NCBI GenBank assembly: GCA_003255065.1
Contig: QAOA01005732.1
Span: 281,244 to 345,243, forward strand
Source: Cercis canadensis
Lineage: Eukaryota > Streptophyta > Magnoliopsida > Fabales > Fabaceae
DNA: 64,000 nt
Reading direction: 5' to 3'
A model generated the notes under the pieces. It searched no databases and was not told the origin of the DNA. It saw only the letters and a list, made by a program, of their open reading frames with translations. The position numbers and the translations under genes were made by a program. Positions 34,939-45,340 of the stretch are shown here, piece by piece; the first letter of the stretch is position 1, and the number at the start of each line of letters is the position of its first letter.

Positions 34939-36021
34939 AACCATGAGCATCTTTAGAAGAATATGGTGCTTAGCACTTTCAACCTAGGGCAAGAACCGTA
35001 CCAAGTTGCAGGGAATACAAGAAGACACTAACCTAAACTATTTGTTATAACCAGGAATAAAATTCCAATACGGATCACAAAATCTCTGGTTAAAGAAGGC
35101 AATTACATAAAACAAAGCACAAGAAACCGCACTTGAGAATGTTGAGCACCAACCCCAGCAGTAGCACTGTTAGGGCCTCTAAAGACAATAGGTACAAAAA
35201 ATTTTCCAGTAGACATGTAGTTTGATTTTGCAGCAGAATTAATGATGTGATCTATTGCACTACAACACAAATAAAAATACAATGAGACAGTTAGTGGGAC
35301 AAAACTGAACATTACACTACAGAAGCAAATCTAGAAGTCTACTTAATAGATAATGCCATAAACTATACTTCAGTGGACACACAGACACTAAACTCTTTTC
35401 AATTTATCAATATTTTTACTTATTCAAGTGTCCACAACATGGTCATGCAAAGAATAGAGATTATATAACTTCTCAAGATGATTAATAGCTAAAATACTGC
35501 TTGCAGACTAAAGCAATGAGTGGCAAGAAAATTCCAAGGGAAAACATCTACCATCTAGCAAACTTGATTGATTAATGTGACAAACACATGTAAGCACATT
35601 CTAGCAGCTAGTTCAACATCAAGAAAAAAAATATTTGCTTGATTTATATAGTCTACAAACCATTGGTCGAAACTAAAAATTAACTAAACAATATATTCTT
35701 CTAATATGGTTTACCTATAGCCGTGGATTTGAACATTGAAGGCTTCAGAACCCCCAATTCTTATTGCATAGAACAAATAAGATACCATTGTAATATTAGA
35801 GTAAGAAGATTTTGGCTAGCTTTACAAGACATAAAACTATTCCAAAGTTAATAGTTGCCAGTAAAAATTCATATAACTCATCTAAGTGCACACTCAATAT
35901 AAGAAAAATGTAGTCACAATAGAGGAGTTCTAACCTACATAGAGAAGTTAAATGTCATAAACTCCACAATAGGCCTTAGACCATAATAAGCAGCGCCAAC
36001 TCCAATACCAGTAAATCCATG
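34939..36021 (-). pseudogene. Captured fragment of pyruvate dehydrogenase E1 beta (three exons)
   Basis: Three exon-like blocks in order on the - strand, with intron sequence retained. About 35935-36021 encodes [20 protein letters not shown] then FMTFNFSM, ending in TAG where the family has CAG before a GTTAG donor. About 35133-35260 encodes [16 protein letters not shown] and [20 protein letters not shown]. About 34939-35010 is the start of the next exon ([14 protein letters not shown] in the sister copy), here with a small deletion and one extra base (frameshift). This is the mitochondrial PDH E1-beta subunit, thiamine-diphosphate region; the N- and C-terminal parts are absent. Retained introns mean DNA-level capture, not retrocopying. 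Further copies lie at 44990-45340 and 51740-52055. Confidence 0.88.
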
Positions 36022-36241
36022 TACATGTGATCAACTATCCCACTTTTGAACCATTGGGACCATCCAAGACAAAGCAAGTGATATATGATTTATCATCAAG
36101 AACATGTACTCATTAATTCTTCCAAGTTAATCATAAAGACAATGTGTGCACCCATAGCTTTGTTCTTATTCATTTCAAGCTAGAGGTAAAACAAGCAATT
36201 TACTTAAGATTTGTATCAAAAGAAGATAAGGGGGCAATGCT

Positions 36242-37271
36242 ATTAAAACTAGCTTTGGCACTAGCTTCAATAAACATGACATTTAGCTCACGAGATTTTA
36301 CTTCCCCTTCCTCTGTAAAGACTTTCTTGTAAACTCATGCAAAGAAGATTGCTCATAAAGAATTGGCAATGCTAAAATATACTAATTCATTGGAAATGTT
36401 ATAAAAAGAATGTGCATAATAGACATCAAAACAAGGGTGCATAACACAGATGGAACATCTCAAGAATCAAAAGACTAAAAACCTAAAGCCAAAGAGCAAT
36501 TCTAGTTATCACCTTCATCGACTATCTCATGATTAAAGCCTCTGCTAATTCCTAGGACATCATCTTGTGTAGTAATGGTGACGTTCTGTGATATGGTTCA
36601 GTAAGCAACATTTTTATTATGCTCTTATATATAGCATTTTCCAGGTTGAACAAGACAGATAACAATATAATAATATGTGTAGCATTCAACTAGAGACATC
36701 AAATGTCAGCATGATATGAAATTTTAGGAAACATAGTGAAAGGACAGATAGTCATACAAGATAAACTTTGTGAGTAAGAGTTTGTACTGCCTTTCCTCTA
36801 TTTAACTCAGCCTTCTCTCCCTCATATGTGTGCATATGCCATATTAATGATAATAAGAAAATACATAATAAAGCGTTAAAAATGCCAAACTCACTACATA
36901 GGCGCCCTTCAGCAAACCAGATACTTTCACAGTTCAAGGTCATTTATGTAGTGCAAGCAATAAGAGTCAGGTATTTGTTTGCTATATAGCATGAAATTTT
37001 TTTAGTTTTATCTTATATTGAACACCGTAGTGGTTCCTAGTCATTGATTTCTCACGAATGATGAACTCAATTCTAGACTAAAGACAAGAGAACTTTAACT
37101 ATCTAAACTACTTAGTTCATCTTAATCAATTTAAAACCATTGTGAAGTGATCAGATAATAGTAAACAATAAATTGATCTAGTGGATTAGTAAATAACTCT
37201 AGTCTAACAGTTTCTTTCCTTAATGTAACTTGGAATGAGACTTCTAAATCTTTCTTGTCCTCGCAGTATCC
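36242..37271 (-). pseudogene. Captured fragment of a Rab6/RABH-type small GTPase
   Basis: Two exon-like blocks on the - strand. At 37219-37271 is the switch II region GQERFRSLIPSYIK, with one extra G just upstream that shifts the frame within the DTAG motif, preceded by a CCAG acceptor. At 36242-36322 is FTEEGEVKSRELNVMFIEAS then AKASFN, the Rab6-specific guanine-specificity region (family form ETSAK). The exon(s) between them could not be recognised. Rab6/RABH proteins act in Golgi trafficking. This copy lacks the P-loop and cannot be functional. It lies between the PDH fragment and the RPL27a fragment, all in the same orientation. Confidence 0.82.
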
Positions 37272-37390
37272 CTGGCACCATATAGATGAAAAGAATTAAA
37301 AGTTTTGAAGAAAAAGAAGGGGGGAGGGATGAAGGAAAATTCACCAATCAGAAAGCTTCGATATGCAACCTAAAAGTTGCCAACGAAGCA

Positions 37391-37490
37391 CATCCGATGG
37401 AACTATGAACCAGAGCTTGTCGATGTTCACTATGGGGCAGTAGAACTGGTTCCGTAGCTTATGTAATGCCTTACACCCCGAAGTTCAATG
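37391..37490 (-). pseudogene. Captured fragment of ribosomal protein L27a
   Basis: 37391-37474 on the - strand encodes [18 protein letters not shown] followed by FIVPSDV, closely matching the centre of plant 60S ribosomal protein L27a (uL15 family). Just upstream is a short FG-V remnant in another frame, and downstream the similarity stops. Only about 28 residues remain. It is the third host fragment within the CACTA carrier. Confidence 0.8.
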
Positions 37491-37570
37491 GTCGCAGAAA
37501 ATGAAGAAGGAAACTGTCTCTCGGTGAAAGGAAATAAAAGGAGAAAGAGAAATATGGTAGAAGATATTTT

Positions 37571-38100
37571 GGTTAATTTACTAAAATAATGTAAAAATAA
37601 TAAATAAATACATAAAAGAGTTACTGCTAAAATAATTTACCAAAATGGGTCACTTTTGAATATTTTATTCAAACAACTAGACAAAGCATAAAATGCTATT
37701 TTGCATTACAGCATTTTACTTTAAAAAAATACTATAATAAAATAGAGTTTTAATCGTCAAAAGATTGCCTCAAAATCCTAAAGAATGCTGCATCATTTCA
37801 GCGTTTATATATAAAACGTTAAAATGATTTTTGGAAAACACAAACATTTCAAAGCTTTGAAAATGGGAAAATGCTATAATTTCATTTTAGCATTTTTTGT
37901 AATTAATGTTTCAATATTTCTTTACATAAAACGCTAAATCATTTTAGCATTTTTTAATAGAAAACATTACTATGACATAGTAGTGTTTTCAAGCCGGACA
38001 GAGGAGAGAGGTGTGTTGCAGCATTTTCAATGTGATAATTTAGCGTTTTTTTTTTTTTTTTATGAAAAACACTATTTTTCTATTGGAACAAACTATTTTT
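37571..38100 (+). repeat. Left terminal inverted repeat of the MULE
   Basis: Pairs with about 48130-48610. It is rich in short copies of AAACGCTAAA / AGCGTTTT / AGCATTTTA in both orientations, so the arm itself can fold. Confidence 0.7.
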
Positions 38101-38138
38101 CTATTGGAATACACTATTTTAAATGAATTTGATTGTCC

Positions 38139-38146
38139 TATAAATA
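38139..38146 (+). promoter_or_regulatory. TATA box of the MULE transposase gene
   Basis: TATAAATA in a CCTATAAATACTGC context, just inside the left inverted repeat. It is followed by a leader with a GTATGT donor (about 38290) and an acceptor (TATTTAG, 38491-38497) shortly before the transposase ATG at 38505. Confidence 0.55.
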
Positions 38147-38504
38147 CTGCTTCCGCAAATTGGTTTTTCACATTCAGCTGTGAGTTGTGAGATTGAGAGA
38201 AAAATGTTGTAAAATTTTTCTCAAGTGTTGAAGGGGTGCGAGTTTGTGATAGTTGTGAGTAAAAATTGAAACTTTTAGAAGTTGTTAAGGTATGTTTAAA
38301 TTTTATTTTACTGTAAAATTATAGATAACAATATTTAAAAATATTAAATATGTGTAGATGTATATAATTTTGACTGTTATTGAGTATATATTTGATGTTA
38401 GATTAGGTTAATTTAGTATAACGAAATAACTTAGTAAACTAATTATTGAAATTGAGCTTTGTGAAATCTATATTGATATGTGTTATTGATTATTTAGGAA
38501 GAAG

Positions 38505-41390
38505 ATGATTCTATTAGTTTATTATAATGGTAAGATATATGATGGATTCTAAGGTGTCATGTATAATGGTGCGAGGCTCGTTGGTTTGAACTTGAATAAT
38601 AGATGTGAACTACAATGTCTATAACTTCTTGTTCATCGTAAATTGAGTCTTTTAACAAATAAAATTATTGACAAGACTGTTTATAGATTTATGATATATG
38701 TGAATCTATTATTTTATAATATTGTTGAATTGGTTTGTGATGATGATGTTGAGATGATGTTTAAAAATCATTGTCAACATGAATTTCTTGGTGCAATTGA
38801 GATATTTGTGGAGACTAAGACTCTGGATGGTAGAGATGCTAGAGATAGTGGTCAACTGGAAGCTGTTGATGCGAGTGGCTCTTTTTCATTCTAGATATCA
38901 TTTGCTCTATATAGTCAAAATAGGGATAAAGGCAAAACCTTCTTATTAACTAGAGCTTGGTTTATATAGATTTTAGTATGGTTTAACTAGTTCTAGTCAA
39001 ACTCGTATCCCTAAAGGAGGCCGTGTATATGAATGTAGTAGCATGTAACTCGGTTTGGATGTTCATCCAAGAGCAATTGAAGAATATAAAGCTGGAGGCA
39101 GTGACCGTGGAGGTGTGCAACCAAATATCAGTATGACTAATTTGCCTATTGATCTTCTAATTGATACCAATGATGATGAAGAAAGAGAGTACGTGCCAGA
39201 TTGGGGAGAATCTAACGATGAGGAGGAAACTGAAAAATTGTTAGATTTGAACGTGCAGCCGCTTAGAGAGGAACCGATATTTGTCACACCCCAACACATG
39301 ACACTAATATAGTTGGTGCTTCTTCCACACTACTCATACCTCAATTGGGAGGTGATGCAGCAAACTGATGATGTTGAAAGAATTATTGAGGTTAATCGAT
39401 AGCAAAAAGGTGGGGAATTACAAATATGACAACAATTTGACAACAAAGAGAATATTCAGTTAGCTGTTAAACAATACTCATTTTACATGCACCATGATTA
39501 CAAAGTGAAAGAATCCAAACTCTATAAATTATTTTTGGAGTGTCCAATTTATGGTGCAAGATGTAATTGGAGATTTATGGCCTAAAAACCAAAAATAAAA
39601 TATGGGAGATTAGAAAGTACAATGGCCCACATAGTTGCATAAATGTCACATTTATACATGACCACAATAAACTGGATGTTGAAGTGATTACGACAATCAT
39701 TATCAACATGATTCAGGAGAAGTTGGATATGTCAATTAAGCTAATACAAAAACGCTTCAAAAGTACTTTTTCCTAACAAATATCATACAAGAAAGCGTGA
39801 CTTGCGAAGCAAAGAGCTATCGCTTATGTGTATGATAATTGGGAGGAGAGTTACAATTAGTTACCTAGGTGGATGGCTACACTGCAAAAATATGCACAAA
39901 GTACCATGGTGGAATGATTTCTGGATTACAATGGATGGGAAGGCCAACAAATGATCCAACAGTAAGGAGATTCTGACGTGTCTTTTAGGCCTTCAAGTTA
40001 TGCATTGACGCATTCTATTTTTGCAAGCCAGTTGTCCAGATTCATGGAACTTTCTTGTATGGGAAGTACAAAGGGATCTTGCTCATCGCCTCAACACAAG
40101 ATGGATCTTGTTCCTCATTGCTTGTAGCTTATGTTGTCGTTGAAGGTGAAACAAAAGATGCATGATTATGATTTTTGAAGCATTTGAGACAGCATGTGAG
40201 CGGTGACATGCAAAATATTGCAATAATTTCATACATGCATGTTAACATATTGTCATCCATCGAAGATTCAGATGTTGGCTGGCGTCCACCTTTACGACAT
40301 AATTTTTTCTATTTGCGCCACGTGGTGAGCAACTAGAATAGTACATTCAAAGATGTCATTCTGAAGCACAAAATTTACAAAGTTGGTGAGAATATAAATG
40401 ACGATTTAAGAAATTTATTATCAATTATAAATTGTGATAGAATTTGAGGTTTAATTAAACGTTCAACTATAATTCATAAGTGCCCAATTTGACTCATTCA
40501 AATTTGATGAATTAATGAATTAGATACATGGTGAGTGTGAAGAGGAGCAAGCCTAGAGGTATATCAATGATATTGATAAGGCGAAGTGGATACAACAAGG
40601 AGACAATCAGGGTAGAAGGTATGGGCTAATGAAGATTCATCTAGTTGAAAATGTAAACAACACATTAAAAGGTATTCACAACATGTCTATCACTGCCCTT
40701 ATTAAAGCCATATGCTACAAAATGAACCGTACTTTCATGGAAAGACGAAAACTGGCTCGGGAGAGGTTAACGAGTAGACAAGCGTGGACTGAGGATGCCG
40801 AGAATATGATGACCCGCAATAGATATTTTGCATCTTCACATTGCCTAATAGTGTTTAATAGAGATACTGGATCGTTTAAAGTGGAGAAAATATTTGATTC
40901 TATAGGAAGGATTAGCAAGCAATCATATACTCTCAATCTAAATGAAAAAAAAGGTGTGAGTGTGGTTAGTTTCAAGCCCTCCACATACCGTGTACGCACA
41001 TGATATCTGCTTGTGCCTTTATTGCATTTGATGCATGACATTATGTTGATTCAGTATACTCTACTCTAAACCTGGTCAATGCTTATAATAGTGGGTTTTA
41101 CCCAATTGGTGGAGAGAAGTGTTGGCCAATTGTAGGCGAAATTAAGGTAATCTCAAACCATGCAATGCTCCAGAAAAAAAAAGGATGTCTGATTTCAACC
41201 CGCATACGAAACGAGATAGACTTGAGAAATCTTCAGTTGGCGGAGTTAGATGTAACCTTTGTCGCATGGAATGCCACAACAAGAGACGATGTCCAAATAA
41301 AAGAGAATATCAACCATGACATCTTGTTCCATTACATGTTATGTTTTACAATTAAGATTATTTTTTTTCGTTGTATACAATATTTCTAAG
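38505..41390 (+). pseudogene. MURA-like MULE transposase, decayed
   Basis: Begins with the classic MULE start (ILLVYYNGKIYDG, ARLVGLNLNNRCELQCL, IIDKTVYRFMI, DDDVEMMFKNHCQHEFLGAI). Next come an acidic linker (EYVPDWGESNDEEETEKLLD), the MuDR DNA-binding region (FDNKENIQLAVKQYSFYMHH, CPIYGARCNWRFM, NGPHSCIN), traces of the DDE domain (39900-40330), the region around VENVNNTLKGIHNMSITALI, a SWIM-type segment (40860-41080) and a C-terminal STRIRNEIDLRN motif. Many stops and frame changes from 38560 on. Known function of the family: cutting and pasting MULE ends. Not functional here. Confidence 0.88.
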
Positions 41391-44228
41391 ATATTGATAA
41401 ATAATAGATATAGTTAAAAAAAAATGTTCGACTGGATTCGGAATAACATTAAAATAAATGTTCACATTTTAATGAATATCAAATATATACAATAATCTAT
41501 AAATACCAACTACATAAAATTATACAAAAACCCTATTTCCTACGACTACTGGGGCTCAGCGACTGATTAGGAATTGAGGTGTCTATCAAGTTAGGGTCCA
41601 TGTAATCGGTGAATTGTAACCTCATGCCATCTTGGTTCATCGAATACACATGAAGAGGTACTGCTAGGGTAATATAGGACTCCGCAAATACATAATTTAT
41701 TGATACATGCGATGTCCTAACGACAAGGTGTAGGTTCAAGTGCACATCATCTGCTGAAGGGGGTACACTGATATGAGTGCCAAATAGGTTACATTGGGGT
41801 GAAGCTAGTTCCGACATGTAAACATTGGTCATTATATCCATAGTCTTTGGCATTTGAACGAAGCGTGACTGCATCTAAACGCTGACAGATGAAGATGAAG
41901 TGGTCTTATCACTACAGCTCTGGGAACGGCGTATAAACCTCGACTGTCGACGCGATGACCTCGATTGTGATACACTAGGAGAGGGTTCCGCTAGGAAACT
42001 AGGAGCTCGCGGTCTCTCCCCCTGTCTTGTCTTATAGCTTCCATTGAAATGCATTTCACTACTTTTGTGTTAAGGGAAGACAAGGATATGGCCACTGGAA
42101 TGGTGGAGGATGTGGACGCTCTGGACACTAATGATGTCGTGCACCCCGATAGAATGACTGAGCTGGCTGAACTAGTAGAAGGTGAACTGCTAGCGTTGGT
42201 TGCTGTGGTGGAGGCTATTGTTGAGGTGGAGAAAAGTCATTATGTAAATAAGACATAGTACAACGTTAAATAAATTATAAAATATTTTTCATATGCTCAA
42301 ATATAACACATTACACTAACCTCATTACCACGAACGACATTAGCTGAACTGATCCACCGGCAGATAATTCGACAAAACCAAGGCATGTTTGTGTTTAGAG
42401 TTGTCAAATTGGGTTGGGCTCATTGGGTTGGCCCGGCCCGCCATGCAAATGGGGTGGGTTGGGTTCATGTATTTCTAACCCGTTTAGAAATGGGTTTCTG
42501 AGCCCATCCTGTTTGGGTTGTGGGTTGAGGGCGGGTTGGGGCGGTTTAACCTGCCAGTTAAATTTTTTTTTAAAAAAATACATTTTGAAATAAAAATTAA
42601 AATCCCTAAACCTTAAATTCTCATTTCTATTTCTCTGAAGCTTTACAAAAGTCCAAGGTTAGTCATTTCCAAAACCCCTTATTCGATTGTTTCTAAAAAC
42701 CCGAATTTCTCAAATTTTAGTTCTTTTTCTTTCTAGATCATAGCAAAGTTATTGTGTATGGTGGGTTTTGTTCGAATTTTACAGACATAACTGACGACTT
42801 AAAATTTTCAATTTTTACGCTGTAGTTGGGTGTTATTGTATGTTCTTTCTCCAGTTGATTGATGTAAATTTGTGAGGAAGAAGAGAAAATAATTGACATT
42901 TTTAGCATTGTTAGTGTTATTTGTTTGGTTGCTTTGGGGAGCGATGATAAGAGAAAGGAATTATAGAGCATTGATTTATTTGTGCGGAGAGAAAATGAAA
43001 CATTCATGTAAAGCTTGTTCTGATCGGTGTGTTAAGCTTAGTTAGGTGGTGAGTTTGGTTATCTTCTGAAATAAATACAAGATTTTTTTTTCTTGTGGGT
43101 TTAGACATAATAATAGATATATGAGATTCTAAAAACATTCTTTTCATTATTTTCTTCGTTTGTACTTGTCAACCATTAGGGGTTTGGATTTTTAGGCTTA
43201 TTGTAATTTCAGGATCAGTTGATTTTGGTTTGACTTTGTTGTCAATGTTACTTTCTGGTAGAATATTCACCAGTTTGCATCATGCTAGTTTAAAACTTTA
43301 AAAGATGAAGTGTCATGCTTTCTTTGAAGAGAAAATTGAAAAGAGTATTTTGCTTTATTAGTTCGTTACCTGTCTTTGAACATGTGGACTCATTGACTAC
43401 AATAAGCACAAATGAATTAGCAATTATTATTGCTCCTTATCATTAACATTCAATTAATCCCAAAAGGAGACAACCAATTTGAAATTATTGTTGTATTACG
43501 TTGTTCTTTTTTTTTTTATCTATATCCAGGTACTTGATCTTTTTCTGTAAGATTTTTTGGCCATATTCTTCTTTAAGTTTATTTCACATACTTGACCATG
43601 GCTTTGTAATTAGATTAGCAGGATATGATTGAGTTGGCTGTTACTGTTACAAAAAATTGTTTCTTTTATTTTTTTTATTTAACAAATAGAAAATTGTTAG
43701 AGACGTTATCTTTGTGTATTATATATGTAGATAATGAAAATTGTGCAAGTTTTAAAACAATTTTGTCATAAGACGGATCAAATGTTGTTTTAGAGATTAT
43801 TGAAGATGAAGAAAAAGGAGAAGAAGAAGATGATTTGAATGATGTGATGGTTGATGAATTTTGAAGAACTTTGTATAATTTGTTTTAAAGATTATGTTGT
43901 TATATTGGTATTGGTCTTCTTGGACTTGTCCTTTGATGATTGTTTCTTACTTTATGAGACTATTTAATTAGTTTTGGTCCTCTTGGATGATTTGAATTAT
44001 GTGATGGAGAATTATTTATTCAAATGCTTCAATTTATGTGGTTGTAGTTGCTGTCTTGCTGTTATTGATTTGCTTTTTTTTTTGGCGGGTTGGCCCGCCT
44101 AATCCACAACCCACAACAGGTTAGGTTGGGCTGAAGTTTTCTCAACCCGTCTCGTCCCGTTTGACAACTCTATTGATAAGTTTGAACAAAATGAAAACAT
44201 GCAATAAGTCAATATTTCATTATAAGAT

Positions 44229-44230
<2 letters not shown>

Positions 44231-44261
<31 letters not shown>
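44231..44261. repeat. (AT)n microsatellite
   Basis: A TA dinucleotide run of about 30 bases in the copied segment, where the other copy has an A-rich run. Confidence 0.9.
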
Positions 44262-44262
<1 letters not shown>

Positions 44263-44989
44263 CTTATTTCATTAAAAGATATCACAAAATACAATTCTCT
44301 CAAAAACTCTCAGTTCCAAGTTCTAATTACACTTAAATCTCTTAAAAAAGAGATCAAGAAAGTCGGTATTTCTTGGCTATCTTCTCTTCAACACTCTGGC
44401 AATTGCCTTTGTCAGCATCTCAAATATTTTCTCCATAATCAGCTCTCAACACTACTTTCTCATACATGCTACTACTGCTGAAGTTTTTCTCCAAAGCCAA
44501 TAATCATTTTATTTTGTATAGTGCTATATGTCTTTTATGCTTCCACAAGTCCATGTAGTTAAAAAGATAACAAACTTATCAATAGAACTAGTCATTAGAA
44601 TCCAAAATGACAGTCTACTTATGATCAAAACTCAAAATACAGGTGTAAACTTCATGCAATTGATATACAAGTTGGAGTAAAAAGTAGGGAAATTCTAAAG
44701 AGGAAGCAACCCACCATCATCGCAGAGTGTGTCATGATTTTGCTCTGTCCTTTAAATGACTGTGTAAGCAGTGTATGGCTAAAAGCTCTTAATATAACAT
44801 AAGTTTTTTAGTTTGGAAAGCATAATTCTATAGGAAGACAAGAGACAACAATACTCATTATCTGCCTCTTAGGAGTGTACATTTTTGGGTTGATAAACTT
44901 CTATTATACATAGACGTGTGACATCTAACTTTTTTCATGTTAACATCAATAAGTGGCATAATTACCAACCACATGTGAATATGATGGAA

Positions 44990-45340
44990 ACCACAAGCAT
45001 CTTTAGAAGAATATGGTGCTAGCACTTTCAACCCAGGGCAGGAACTATACCAAGCTGCATAACATTGCACAAAAAGCAAAAAGTTGCAGGGAATACAAGA
45101 AGACATGAACCTAAACTATTTGTTATAACCAGGGATAAAATTTCAATATGGATCACAAAATGTTTGGTCAAAGAAGGTAATTACATAAAACAAAGCTCAA
45201 GAAACCGTACTTGAGAATGCTGAGCACCAACCCCAACAACAGCACCGTTGGGGCCTCTAAAGACAATAGGTGCAGAAATTTGCCTAGTAGACATGTAGTT
45301 TGATTTTGTATCAGAATTAATGATGTGATCTATTGCACTG
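44990..45340 (-). pseudogene. Second copy of the PDH E1-beta fragment
   Basis: Two exon blocks on the - strand. About 45211-45340 encodes the IDHIIN...NYMS block and [20 protein letters not shown]. About 44990-45067 encodes [20 protein letters not shown] then SKDACG, in frame and without the lesions of the copy at 34939. The intron between them keeps its splice edges. It is a copied piece of the carrier, inside the hAT element. Confidence 0.85.

Noticed and set aside
35103-35312. Treating the repeated 69-residue - strand frame (also at 45181 and 51903) as a conserved unknown gene
   Set aside because: It is one exon of PDH E1-beta plus intron read-through; the repetition comes from copying of the carrier, not from selection.
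34939-37490. A Helitron as the agent of gene capture
   Set aside because: Multi-gene capture with introns suggested a Helitron, but no CTRR end with a hairpin was found at the borders, while clear CACTA ends with an AAT duplication enclose the region.
42049-42258. A 69-residue acidic + strand frame
   Set aside because: It is antisense to the C-terminal part of the PMD gene and has no recognisable domain.
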